Positions 1-8,147 of a stretch of DNA of 64,000 nt are shown in pieces. The DNA comes from Acidiferrimicrobium sp. IK. GTDB taxonomy: Bacteria > Actinomycetota > Acidimicrobiia > Acidimicrobiales > Palsa-688. A program made the position numbers and the translations under genes. Positions within the stretch are counted from its first letter, which is position 1, and each line of letters starts with the position of its first letter. Below the pieces are notes generated by a model. The model was not told the DNA's origin. It searched no databases and worked only from the letters and a program-made list of their open reading frames with translations. Location of the stretch: positions 372,001 to 436,000 of the forward strand of contig NZ_JAIMCB010000001.1 of assembly GCF_025499425.1 (NCBI RefSeq), read 5' to 3'.

Positions 1-29
1 GCACGACGCGGCTGACCGGCGCAGGAAGC

Positions 30-65
30 GGCCGACCGTCAGCGTCCGCCGGCCGACCGTCAGCG
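30..65. repeat. two-copy 15-bp direct repeat, period 21
   Basis: The 15-mer GGCCGACCGTCAGCG occurs at 30-44 and again at 51-65, upstream of the dehydrogenase gene. Its role is unknown. It may be the end of a longer repeat outside the window or a regulator site. Confidence 0.6.
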
Positions 66-112
66 CTCGCCGGGCCGCGGACAACCCCCACAACGACGCA
101 GAGGAGTCACAG

Positions 113-1510
113 ATGCCGATCGCAACCATCAACCCGGCCACCGGCGAGACCGTCAAGTCCTACGACGAGCTGACCGAAGAGGAAATCGACCGCCGTCTAG
201 CCGCCGCGGCGACGACCTTCGCCACTTACCGCCGCACTACCTTCGCCGAGCGGGCCGCGTGGATGCGCGCCGCGGCCGCCATCCTCGACGACGAGGTCGA
301 CCACGTGGCGGCGATGATGACCACCGAGATGGGCAAGACCCTCGCCGCGGCCCGCCAAGAAGTGCAGAAGTGCGCGAAGGCCTGCCGGTACTACGCCGAG
401 CACGCCGAGGGCTACTTGAAAGACGAGCCTGCCGACGCGGAGGCGACCGGCGCGCTGCGGGCGTGGGTCACCTACCAGCCGATGGGCCCCGTGCTGGCGG
501 TCATGCCCTGGAACTTCCCTCTGTGGCAGGCCATGCGCTTCGCGGCGCCGGCGCTCATGGCCGGCAACGTGGGGCTGCTCAAGCACGCCTCCAACGTCCC
601 CCAGACCGCGCTTTACATGCAGCACCTGTTCGAGCGGGCCGGTTTCCCGTCGGGAGCGTTCCAGACGCTGCTCATCGGGTCCAAGAAGGTGGAGGCGGTC
701 CTCAAAGACCGCCGCGTCGTGGCCGCCACACTGACCGGTTCGGGCCCCGCCGGCAGCTCGGTGGCAGCCACCGCCGGCAGCCAGATCAAAAAGACCGTGC
801 TCGAGCTCGGCGGCAGCGACCCCTTCATCGTCATGCCGTCCGCCGATCTGGAGCGGGCCGCCGAGGTGGCCACGACCGCACGGCTGCTCAACAACGGCCA
901 GTCCTGCATCAACGCCAAGCGGTTCATCGTCCACGAGGACGTCTACGACGAGTTCCAGCGCCGCTTCGTCGAGGCCATGTCTGCCCAGGTGGTTGGCGAC
1001 CCGATGGAGGACGGCACCGACGTCGGGCCGCTGGCGTCCGAGCAGCAGCTGCACGACGTCTCGGAGCTGGTCGACGACGCCGCCGGCAAGGGGGCCAGCG
1101 TGCTCTGCGGCGGCAAGCCCCTCGGCGGTCAGGGCTGGTACTACCCGCCGACGGTCCTGGCCGACGTCACCCCGGCCATGAGGGTCCACCTGGAAGAGGT
1201 GTTCGGCCCGGTCGCCACCCTGTATCGGGTGCGCGACATCGACGAGGCGGTCGAGCTGGCCAACGCCACCGAGTTCGGTCTGGGCGCCAACGTGTGGACC
1301 GACGACGAGTCGGAGCGGGAGCGTTTCCTCGCCGACATCGAGGCCGGCATGCTGTTTTTCAACGGCAACACGACCTCCTACCCGGAGCTGCCCTTCGGCG
1401 GGATCAAGTCCTCCGGCTACGGACGGGAGCTGTCCTTCCACGGGATCAAGGAGTTCTGCAACGCCAAGACCGTGTGGGTCGGGAAGGGGTCGGCCTCGAC
1501 CTCGGAGTAG
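113..1510 (+). CDS. gabD1: NADP-type succinate-semialdehyde dehydrogenase (GabD1-like)
   Basis: Cytosolic aldehyde dehydrogenase of 465 aa, predicted to oxidise succinate semialdehyde to succinate, as in the GABA shunt or the actinobacterial 2-oxoglutarate bypass. The Rossmann part carries PWNFPLWQ near residue 133. The general-base Glu lies in LELGG (about E231) and the catalytic Cys in NGQSC (about C265). C-terminal motifs EEVFGPV and PFGGIKSSGYGRE are present. The N-terminus (MPIATINPATGETVK) and overall sequence closely resemble mycobacterial GabD1 as I remember it. The ATG is preceded by GAGGAG with good spacing. The gene stands alone, with no GABA transaminase next to it. Confidence is high for the ALDH family and moderate for the substrate. 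Confidence 0.9.
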   Translation: MPIATINPATGETVKSYDELTEEEIDRRLAAAATTFATYRRTTFAERAAWMRAAAAILDDEVDHVAAMMTTEMGKTLAAARQEVQKCAKACRYYAEHAEGYLKDEPADAEATGALRAWVTYQPMGPVLAVMPWNFPLWQAMRFAAPALMAGNVGLLKHASNVPQTALYMQHLFERAGFPSGAFQTLLIGSKKVEAVLKDRRVVAATLTGSGPAGSSVAATAGSQIKKTVLELGGSDPFIVMPSADLERAAEVATTARLLNNGQSCINAKRFIVHEDVYDEFQRRFVEAMSAQVVGDPMEDGTDVGPLASEQQLHDVSELVDDAAGKGASVLCGGKPLGGQGWYYPPTVLADVTPAMRVHLEEVFGPVATLYRVRDIDEAVELANATEFGLGANVWTDDESERERFLADIEAGMLFFNGNTTSYPELPFGGIKSSGYGRELSFHGIKEFCNAKTVWVGKGSASTSE

Positions 1511-1582
1511 CGGCCTTCGGGGCGGGGCCCGGCGCGGTCTCGAGGGCCGGTCCTCGAGAGGTCCGGTCTTGAGCGGCGGGGG

Positions 1583-1719
1583 CCTTCACGAGCCGCCGGC
1601 CTTCACGAGCTGCGGGTCTTCACGAGCTGCGGGTCTTCACGAGCTGCGGGTCTTCACGAGCTGCGGGGTCTTCAAGAGGAGCTGGTCTTCACGAGGAGCG
1701 GGTCTTCACGAAGTCACGG
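1583..1719. repeat. 17-bp tandem repeat array, about 8 units
   Basis: Near-identical 17-bp units of the form TCTTCACGAGCTGCGGG start at about 1583, 1600, 1617, 1634, 1651 (18 bp), 1669, 1686 and 1703. The units at 1617 and 1634 are identical and the outer ones are degenerate. Read on the minus strand, the units at 1703 and 1686 encode the last residues (VKTRSS) and stop codon of the small gene at 1689-1949. The array therefore looks like expansion of that gene's 3' end into the untranslated region. Confidence 0.85.
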
Positions 1720-1949
1720 AGCCGGACCATCAGCTCGGGCGGAAGGTCGCCGTGATGGGGCGGTTGGAACACCTCGGTGCGGCCGTCGATCGTCACGCGG
1801 TAGCGGTCCTTGCTCTCGGCGGTGACCTCGCCGAGGGCCTCGAGGAGCGCCAGGACCTGAGGCCACTTGACGTTGGTGGCCAGAGGATGCCGGGAGATGT
1901 GCTCCAGCGTGTGGCGCTGCGCACTGTCGAGATGCTTGCGGTCGTTCAT
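1689..1949 (-). CDS. small conserved protein, HicA-like fold possible
   Basis: An 86-aa cytosolic protein. The N-terminal half (HTLEHISRHP, then VKWPQVLALLEALG) and the strand-rich middle (RYRVTIDGRTEVFQPP) resemble small actinobacterial proteins distantly related to HicA mRNA-interferase folds. I do not see the catalytic His in the usual HicA context, nor a HicB antitoxin partner next door, so a toxin role is not supported. The stop codon falls inside a 17-bp tandem repeat, so the C-terminal residues are repeat-derived. The ATG is preceded by a GAAAGCGAG stretch that could act as a weak ribosome-binding site. The family is recognised only loosely. Confidence 0.6.
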   Translation of the reverse strand: MNDRKHLDSAQRHTLEHISRHPLATNVKWPQVLALLEALGEVTAESKDRYRVTIDGRTEVFQPPHHGDLPPELMVRLRDFVKTRSS

Positions 1950-2173
1950 GGCATTTCTCGCTTTCCGCCGCAGACCCTACGGGCGGTGGCAGCGTGTCCG
2001 CAGGGTCGTTCGGCCCTTTCCGGGCTGGCCTATCGGCGGGCCCGGCGCGGGGCCCGGCCGCCAGGCCCGGGGCGCGCCGACGGCTGTCGGACCGCCGAGC
2101 CGCCGGCGGCGCTGGCAAAGGTTTCGCCCGCTTCGGGGCGCCCAAATCGCGCCCACGCAGCCGTCGGCTGGGC

Positions 2174-2314
2174 TCAGTAGTTGGCCGGCGGGTCGCTGGC
2201 CGGGAACGACTGCTCGCTCTCCCGGTCCGGCTGCTCGTCGGGAGGGCTGTCATCGCCGGTCCCGGGCTCCTCCGGACGGTCGGGGCCGCTCCCAGCGGGG
2301 CGCGCCTCGCCCAT
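2174..2314 (-). CDS. 46-aa acidic protein with SFPASDPP motif
   Basis: Short open frame of 46 codons plus stop, starting at ATG 2314. The product is rich in Pro, Asp, Glu and Gly and ends in ESEQSFPASDPPANY. That C-terminal motif recurs in very small uncharacterised proteins of actinobacteria and proteobacteria, which is the main reason to treat this frame as real. No membrane segment is visible and the protein is probably disordered. The flanks, 1950-2173 and 2315-2500, contain nothing I can support. Function unknown. Confidence 0.55.
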   Translation of the reverse strand: MGEARPAGSGPDRPEEPGTGDDSPPDEQPDRESEQSFPASDPPANY

Positions 2315-2562
2315 CAGCCGAGCGTCCCAGCGGGGAAGCGGCGACCCTGCACGATGGCGCCGGCGGCGCGCCGACGAAGAAGCGTTGGGAGCATCACGGT
2401 GTCATCGTTCCCTCTCGCCCGACGCCCAAACAGGCCCCCGCCCGGCGCTGATCTGCACACCAGACACCCGAACCCAGCCGAGGCGGGGTAGACGGGTGCC
2501 GTGAACCTCCCGCCAACGTCCCGCCCCACCACGGTCCCGCCCCGGACCGCGATGAGGCAGCG

Positions 2563-4149
2563 GTGACGAGCGCCGACGCCGTGGTGGTCGGCGCCGGCCC
2601 CAACGGGCTGGTCGCGGCGATCGTCCTCGCCGACGCAGGCTGGGACGTGGTCGTCGTCGAGGCGCAGCCGGTGCCGGGCGGCGCGGTGCGCACCGCGGAG
2701 CTGACCTTGCCCGGGTTCCACCACGACGTGTTCTCGGCGTTCTACCCGCTGGCCGCGGCGTCCCCGGCCATCAAGCGTCTCAGTCTCGAGGACCACGGGC
2801 TGGTGTGGCGACGAGCTCCCGTGGCGTTGGCCCACCCGACCCCCGACGGCAACTGCGCGGTGATCGCCCCCGACCTCGACGTCACCGCCCGCAGCCTCGA
2901 TGCGTACCGCCCCGGCGACGGCGACGGCTGGAGGTCCCTGATGGCGGTCTATGACCGTTACGGCCGGGACCTGCTCGACGCGCTGTTGGGGCCGTTCCCG
3001 CCGCTGCGGGCCGGGGCTGCGCTGGCCGCCAAGGGCCGGGCCGGGGGCCTGCTCGACCTGGCCTGGCTGGCGGTCGTCCCCGCCCGCCGTCTCGGCGAGG
3101 AGCACTTCCGCGGCGAGGGGGGACGGCTGCTCCTCGCCGGCAACGCGTTGCACACCGACCTCGCCCCGGAGACCGCCGGCAGCGGGCTGTTTGGCTGGCT
3201 TCTCTGCGCCCTGGCGCAAGACGTCGGGTTCCCGGTGCCCGAGGGAGGCGCCGGCGCGCTGGCCGCAGCGCTGGTCCGCAGGCTGCACGCGGCCGGCGGG
3301 CAGCTGCGCTGCGGCGAGCCGGTCACCGCTGTGCGCGTCGTCAACGGACGAGCGGTCGGTGTGCGCACCGCCGGCGGGGCGCAGATAGCCGCCCGTCGCG
3401 CGGTGCTGGCCGACGTGGCCGCGCCGCACCTGTACGGCTCGCTGCTCGACGAGGCGGAGCTGCCGGACGCGGTGACGGCCGGCCTGCGCCGGTTCCAGTG
3501 GGACGCCGGCACAGTGAAGGTCGACTGGGCGCTGTCCGGGCCGATCCCGTGGAGCGCGCCCGACGCCCGCCGGGCGGGCACGGTCCACGTCGCCGACAGC
3601 GTCGACGACCTGACCCGCTGGTCGGCCGACCTGTCGACGGGCACCGTCCCGGGCCGGCCGTTCCTGCTCGTCGGTCAGCAGAGCATGACCGACCCGACGA
3701 GGATGCCGCCCGGCACCGAGACCGCTTGGGCCTACACCCACGTCCCCCGCACCATCGGGCGCGACGAGCGGGGCCAGGTCACCGGCCGGTGGGACCGCGG
3801 AGACGAGGCGGCCATGGCTGAGCGAATGGAGGCCCGCGTCGAGGAGCTGGCCCCCGGGTTCCGCCAGCGGATACTCGCCCGCCACATCCTGACCCCCGCC
3901 ACCCTCCCCGGACTCGACGCCAACCTGGACGGCGGCGCCATCAACGGCGGCACCGCGCAACTCCACCAGCAGCTGGTGTTCCGACCGACCCGCGGGTCGG
4001 GGCGGCCCACCACCTTCGTCGACGGCTTGTACCTGGCGTCGTCGTCGGCGCACCCCGGCGGCGGCGTGCACGGAGCCTGCGGCTCCAACGCGGCGAGGGC
4101 GGCGATCGCCCACCACCGCACCCGCATGCTGCGACCGTCCCGGCGCTGA
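2563..4149 (+). CDS. CrtI/PYROXD2-like FAD-dependent oxidoreductase
   Basis: A 528-aa flavoprotein of the phytoene-desaturase superfamily. The dinucleotide-binding motif VVVGAGPNGLVAA is at residues 7-19, followed by the acidic residue of the second beta strand (VVVEAQ) and PGGAVRT. The C-terminal FAD-binding signature LYLASSSAHPGGGVHGACG lies near residue 490. Members include carotenoid desaturases and the PYROXD2 group. With no crtB or crtE nearby, a carotenoid role is not supported. The chosen GTG lies directly before the Rossmann strand and overlaps the stop of a possible 21-codon upstream frame (2501-2566). It is convergent with the minus-strand operon that ends at 4207. Confidence 0.8.
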   Translation: MTSADAVVVGAGPNGLVAAIVLADAGWDVVVVEAQPVPGGAVRTAELTLPGFHHDVFSAFYPLAAASPAIKRLSLEDHGLVWRRAPVALAHPTPDGNCAVIAPDLDVTARSLDAYRPGDGDGWRSLMAVYDRYGRDLLDALLGPFPPLRAGAALAAKGRAGGLLDLAWLAVVPARRLGEEHFRGEGGRLLLAGNALHTDLAPETAGSGLFGWLLCALAQDVGFPVPEGGAGALAAALVRRLHAAGGQLRCGEPVTAVRVVNGRAVGVRTAGGAQIAARRAVLADVAAPHLYGSLLDEAELPDAVTAGLRRFQWDAGTVKVDWALSGPIPWSAPDARRAGTVHVADSVDDLTRWSADLSTGTVPGRPFLLVGQQSMTDPTRMPPGTETAWAYTHVPRTIGRDERGQVTGRWDRGDEAAMAERMEARVEELAPGFRQRILARHILTPATLPGLDANLDGGAINGGTAQLHQQLVFRPTRGSGRPTTFVDGLYLASSSAHPGGGVHGACGSNAARAAIAHHRTRMLRPSRR

Positions 4150-4206
4150 GCTCGCCGGGGCGTCGAACGCCCGGGGCCGGCTAGGCAGCCCCGGGCGCCC
4201 GGCCGG

Positions 4207-5694
4207 TCAGCGGACCCGGTCGGCGACGGGAGGCGAGTCCAGCGCCTCCTGGCCGTCCTCCAGCCACCGCGCCAGGTCGGGGACCTGGCTGCGGGCGCCC
4301 CCGGCCCGCCACAACACCGCGCTGGCGCCGGACCCGGCCAGGAGCAACCCGAGGACGACCCAGCCGCCCACGGCCGTCCCATGGGCCAGCTGCGCCAACC
4401 CCCGCCCGTGTTCCTCCGCTACGTGCAGGAGCACCGGCGCCACCAAGAACGCGGCCTCGGAGCGCAGCAGCTCCACCAGAGCGAACGTCGGCCCGAGCTG
4501 GCGGGACGGCAAGGAGAGCGCCGCCAGGAACAGGCCCGGTGACACCGTCGCCCCGGCCCCGAACCCGATCGCCGCGGAGACCAACAGGATCGCCGGGTGA
4601 CCGGTGCGGGTCCCGACCAGCCCGACGCCGACGGCGCCGGCGCAGAGCACCAGCGTCCCGACGATGATCAACCCCCGCAGGACCCGCCGGCGCAGCACCG
4701 CGCTGAACGCTGCGGCTGCGATCGCTACGCCTACCACCTGCGGCCAAAACAGCAGGCCGGCGGTGAGGACACCGGTGTGGCGGCCTTGGACCAGGTAGTT
4801 CTCGGCCAGCTCCAGCAACGCGACCGCCGCGGCGCCGGTCACCATCGCCGCCAGGATCCCGGTGACGGGAAAGGTGTGGGCGAGCAGCCTCACCGGCGTG
4901 AGGGCGTCGGAGCGCCGGTACTCGACGACGATGAGACCGACCAGCACGAGCAGCCCGACCGCGAGGGGCGGCAGCGTCCACCAGCTGAGCAGCGGGTGGG
5001 AGGTCAGCTCCGACGAGCCGAAGAACGGGAGGGCGGTGGCCAGCGCGGCCAGGCCGACGGCTCCGGTGTCGAGCGGGCCGTCGGGGTCGAGCGCCTCCCC
5101 CTGACGGACCGACACCACGCCGAGCACCCCGGCCGCGGCGCCGACGGCCGCGAGGACCCAGAACACCGTCCGCCACGCGTCGTGGGCGCCGGCGATCCCC
5201 CCTACGAGCGGGCCGACCGTCGTCGCCCCGAACAGGCCGATGTCGACCACGGCGACGGTGACGGGGAGCCGTTCGGGACCGAAGGCGGTGACGAGCGGCG
5301 GGAGCGCGGCGACCAGCAGCAGCCCGGTGGCGAAACCCTGCACCACCCTGCCGGCGGTGAAGACCGGTGCGTCGCCGGCCAGCGCCACCACCACCGACCC
5401 GGCGACGAACACCGCCTCGTAGGCGAGGAACAGGGGCCGGGGCGGGAAGCGCTTGAGGAGGGCCACGGCGAGGACCGCCCCGAACGCGTACGCCGCGTTG
5501 GCCAACCCGCCGGCGAGCTGCAACCCGGTCGGCGTGGCGTGCAGGTCCTTGAGGAGGGAGTTCTGCATCAAGGTGACCGCGGTGGTCGCGACGATGAACG
5601 GGCAGAGGGCGCACAGCACCAGCGCCACCTTGGTCGGGTAGCTGCTGGCGAGCGGCGCGGCGCGCAAACGGGCGGTATCGGGCGGCGACGGCAT
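4207..5694 (-). CDS. MFS transporter, DHA2/EmrB-like, last gene of heptose operon
   Basis: Integral membrane protein of 495 aa with about 14 hydrophobic segments, the layout of DHA2-type proton-driven exporters. Motifs include GRVVQGFATGLLL and VGPLVGGIAGAHDAWRTVFWV, the latter resembling antiporter motif C of drug exporters. The ATG at 5694 lies 4 nt after the methyltransferase stop, so it is probably cotranscribed with the heptose, glycosyltransferase and carbamoyltransferase genes. That position suggests export of a small glycosylated product or its precursor, which is an inference. The product ends in a soluble tail of about 35 residues. Confidence 0.8.
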   Translation of the reverse strand: MPSPPDTARLRAAPLASSYPTKVALVLCALCPFIVATTAVTLMQNSLLKDLHATPTGLQLAGGLANAAYAFGAVLAVALLKRFPPRPLFLAYEAVFVAGSVVVALAGDAPVFTAGRVVQGFATGLLLVAALPPLVTAFGPERLPVTVAVVDIGLFGATTVGPLVGGIAGAHDAWRTVFWVLAAVGAAAGVLGVVSVRQGEALDPDGPLDTGAVGLAALATALPFFGSSELTSHPLLSWWTLPPLAVGLLVLVGLIVVEYRRSDALTPVRLLAHTFPVTGILAAMVTGAAAVALLELAENYLVQGRHTGVLTAGLLFWPQVVGVAIAAAAFSAVLRRRVLRGLIIVGTLVLCAGAVGVGLVGTRTGHPAILLVSAAIGFGAGATVSPGLFLAALSLPSRQLGPTFALVELLRSEAAFLVAPVLLHVAEEHGRGLAQLAHGTAVGGWVVLGLLLAGSGASAVLWRAGGARSQVPDLARWLEDGQEALDSPPVADRVR

Positions 5695-5698
5695 CGGA

Positions 5699-6535
5699 TC
5701 AGTGTTTCGTGGCGATGAGGGCTATCTGCACCAGGGTCCCGTCGGCTAGCAGGTCGGCGAAGCGGCGCTCCTGAGCGTCGGCCGCGGCGAGGATCTCCGA
5801 TCCCCGGTGCACGGCCGCGACCTCGTCCTTGGTCTGCGCCGCCAGCTCATGCCACCCGGCCGACGGCTGCCCTCCGCCGGCGTCGCCCGGGTGGGCCGCG
5901 TCGCTCCGGTGCCTGTCGTCGGGCAGGTGGCTGGTATCGGTGAGCTCGCCGACCTGGAAGCCGTGGCGTTCGAGCATGGCGGTCAGCTCCGCCTCCGACA
6001 CGAACCGGTTACCGCTGGGCGGGTCGGGGACCGGGTGCTCGGCGACGTACTCGAGCACGCCGAGGCTCCCCCCGGGGCGCAGGACCCGACCGACGCCGGC
6101 CAAGAAGCGGTCCTGGTCGCGGGCGGTGGAGAGCACCGCCAGCGCCCACGCGGCGTGGAACGATCGCGCCGCGAAGGGGGGGTCCTCCGCTGACCCGGCC
6201 ACCGCCGCCAGCCCGAAGAGGCGCCGGCACCAGCGGGCGGCGCCGGGCCTCGGCTCGAGGACGGTCGGGCGGGCGCCGCTTCGCTGCGCCATCCAGGCGG
6301 CCGGGCCGCCGATCCCGCCGCCAGCGTCGAGGACCGCCGCAGCCGGCGACACGCCGAGCCTGGCCGCCAGCCAATCCAGCGCCGCCGGGTCGCCGCTGCC
6401 GCGGCACGCGCCCGGGACTCGCGCCGCCGGGGGCTTCGACGCCAACACCGCGGCGGTCCACCCGGCGACGGTGTCGAACTCGTCGACAGCGTCTTGGCCG
6501 CCGGCCGCCGAGAAGCCCTCCTCCCGGTCCGTCAC
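5699..6535 (-). CDS. class I SAM-dependent methyltransferase
   Basis: A 278-aa cytosolic methyltransferase. Motif I is VLDAGGGIGGPA (about residues 67-78), followed by the acidic ribose-binding position (VLEPR) and the post-motif LRPGGSLGVLEYV. This is the Methyltransf_11/25 layout. The GTG start at 6535 overlaps the upstream stop by 4 nt (GTGA); an open frame continues further upstream but encodes low-quality Arg/Gly-rich sequence and overlaps the preceding gene. In this operon it probably O- or N-methylates a sugar or aglycone, but the substrate cannot be read from the sequence. Confidence 0.8.
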   Translation of the reverse strand: MTDREEGFSAAGGQDAVDEFDTVAGWTAAVLASKPPAARVPGACRGSGDPAALDWLAARLGVSPAAAVLDAGGGIGGPAAWMAQRSGARPTVLEPRPGAARWCRRLFGLAAVAGSAEDPPFAARSFHAAWALAVLSTARDQDRFLAGVGRVLRPGGSLGVLEYVAEHPVPDPPSGNRFVSEAELTAMLERHGFQVGELTDTSHLPDDRHRSDAAHPGDAGGGQPSAGWHELAAQTKDEVAAVHRGSEILAAADAQERRFADLLADGTLVQIALIATKH

Positions 6536-7542
6536 GCGACCGACCGGCCGAGCAGCCGGGCGCCGACCGCGGCCATGATCGCCGCCGACGCGCCGTACGA
6601 CGCGCTCGACGCCGCGCCCGACAGGTTGACCCCGGCGACACCCTCGACGTCGAGCATGCGGGCGGCCGCCGCGACCGCGACGTCTACGGTCCCCGACGCG
6701 TCGCTTTGGGCTTCGCGCTCCGCGGCTTGGTCCAAGACGATGCCGGGCAGGCGGGCTAGCGACGTCAGCGACCCGCGGTCGCCGGTCACCGCGACGCAGG
6801 CGATGAAGGGAACCGCCGCCCCGGCCTCGTGGGCCGCTTCGATGTAGCGGCGGACCGGCCCCGGGCCGCCGCAGTGGTTGACGAAGCAGACCTGGGCGCC
6901 GGCCGCCACCTTCTCCGCCAGCCGCCGGGGGCGCAGCTCGACGGGCGGCGCGGCCGGGGTGCCCGCCACCGATACGAGCAGCCCGGCGCTGCGGGCCTGG
7001 TCGATCAGGTACAGGCATTCCAGGTCGAACACCTTGCGCTCCCCGCTCGCCCCGGCCAGGCCCTGCCAGTCGCCGGTAACGCAGTGGACCCCGACGACGC
7101 CGACGTCGGCCAGCGCCGCGAGCTCCGCGGCGAGCGCCACCCGGTTACGGTCCCGGCATGACAGGGTGACCCACGCTCCGACGCCGGCGTCGCGCAGCAG
7201 GAGGGCCATGTGGGAGGGCGGGAAGTCATTGCGGGCGCCGCCGTGATCCCCGACGAGCACTGCGTCGCACGAGCCGCGGAGCGTCGCGGTGACCGCCTGC
7301 AGTGAACCGGTGCTGCGCGGTTGCACGTGGAGGTCGGTGACGACCGTAGGGGTCGCCGCCGCGACGGGCGGACCAGGCCGGCGGGCACCGGCCCACGACC
7401 GCAGCGGCGAGGTCACAAACGGGCAGGGAAACGCCGGATCGACCTCGCATCCCCCGTCCGGCCTGACCCCACCGCAGGGCCCGTAGGCCATCGTCTTCGG
7501 GCAGGCGGCCACCGGAGTTGGGTGCCCGCTGGTGTCGTTCAC
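6532..7542 (-). CDS. MTHFR-like protein with N-terminal MTHFR_C-type Cys motif
   Basis: A 336-aa protein. Residues 13-42 carry CPKTMAYGPCGG, GGCEV and PC with Cys at about 14, 23, 32 and 40. This is the signature of the MTHFR_C domain found with some methylenetetrahydrofolate reductases and corrinoid proteins. The remainder looks like a MetF-type TIM barrel: VLVGDHGGARNDFP, LSCRDRNR, GVVGVHCVTGD, VCFVNHCGGPGPVRRYIEAA. The known family converts methylene-H4folate to methyl-H4folate. The start is the GTG at 7542, overlapping the gmhA stop by 4 nt. The next gene is a methyltransferase, so a one-carbon role in product decoration is possible but unproven. Confidence 0.7.
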   Translation of the reverse strand: MNDTSGHPTPVAACPKTMAYGPCGGVRPDGGCEVDPAFPCPFVTSPLRSWAGARRPGPPVAAATPTVVTDLHVQPRSTGSLQAVTATLRGSCDAVLVGDHGGARNDFPPSHMALLLRDAGVGAWVTLSCRDRNRVALAAELAALADVGVVGVHCVTGDWQGLAGASGERKVFDLECLYLIDQARSAGLLVSVAGTPAAPPVELRPRRLAEKVAAGAQVCFVNHCGGPGPVRRYIEAAHEAGAAVPFIACVAVTGDRGSLTSLARLPGIVLDQAAEREAQSDASGTVDVAVAAAARMLDVEGVAGVNLSGAASSASYGASAAIMAAVGARLLGRSVA

Positions 7543-8147
7543 GGCACCAGCCGGCGGGCCCGGGACCCCGCGCCGACCGGCCCGTCGAGCAGGGCCCGGT
7601 CGAACGCGGCGCAGAGCAGGTGGATGGCGACTTGGTGGACCTCCTGCACGGTGGCGGTGCGGGGGGCGGGGACGGCCAGGACCTCGGTGCTGGCCTCCGC
7701 CAACGGGTTGGGCAGGCCGCCGGTGAGGGACCACACTTCCATGCCCCGGCCGGTGGCGGCGGACGCCGCGGCCACCACGTTGGGGCTGCGGCCCGACGTC
7801 GAGAACGCCACCAGCACGTCGCCGGCCCGTCCGTGGGCCCGGACCTGGCGGGTGAACATCTCCTCGACGCCGTAGTCGTTGACCAAGGCGCTGACCGCGG
7901 AGCCGTCGACGTGCAGCGCGATGGCGCTGAACGGCGGGCGGTCCTCGAAGTAGCGGCCGACCATTTCCGAGGCGAGGTGTTCGGCGTGGGCTGCGCTGCC
8001 ACCGTTGCCGACGGTGAGCAACCGGGCGCCGGCGCTCAGGCGCGCAGCCAGGCGGGCGCCCCACGCTTCGACCCGGCGGGTGCCTACATCCTCGAATGTG
8101 TCCAAAGCGCTGCGCAGGGCATCGAGATGCGAGCGGGCGACGGTCAT
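7539..8147 (-). CDS. gmhA: sedoheptulose-7-phosphate isomerase (GmhA-like SIS protein)
   Basis: A 202-aa SIS-domain protein. GmhA isomerises sedoheptulose 7-phosphate to D-glycero-D-manno-heptose 7-phosphate, the first step to nucleotide-activated heptose. Signatures: VGNGGSAAHAEHLASEM (GmhA has NGGSAADAQH), GRYFEDRPPF, FSTSGRSPNVV, and a C-terminal TVQEVHQVAIH carrying the Glu/His positions used in catalysis. Length matches the family (about 190-200 aa). The ATG at 8147 overlaps the upstream GT9 stop by 4 nt. HldE, GmhB-like and GT9 genes in the same operon support the assignment over other SIS proteins. Confidence 0.88.
   Translation of the reverse strand: MTVARSHLDALRSALDTFEDVGTRRVEAWGARLAARLSAGARLLTVGNGGSAAHAEHLASEMVGRYFEDRPPFSAIALHVDGSAVSALVNDYGVEEMFTRQVRAHGRAGDVLVAFSTSGRSPNVVAAASAATGRGMEVWSLTGGLPNPLAEASTEVLAVPAPRTATVQEVHQVAIHLLCAAFDRALLDGPVGAGSRARRLVP

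Noticed and set aside
197..1441. long antisense open frame opposite the gabD1 gene
   Set aside because: High-GC shadow frame; Arg/Gly/Leu-rich translation with no family features, while the plus strand has a complete ALDH.
1583..1719. CRISPR-like array
   Set aside because: Units are contiguous 17-bp copies with no spacers, and no cas genes are nearby.
1689..1949. HicA toxin of a toxin-antitoxin pair
   Set aside because: No HicB partner adjacent and no convincing catalytic His context.
4597..5718. long plus-strand open frame through the MFS gene
   Set aside because: Its translation is mostly Asp/Gly/Gln/Arg low-complexity and lies opposite a clear transporter.
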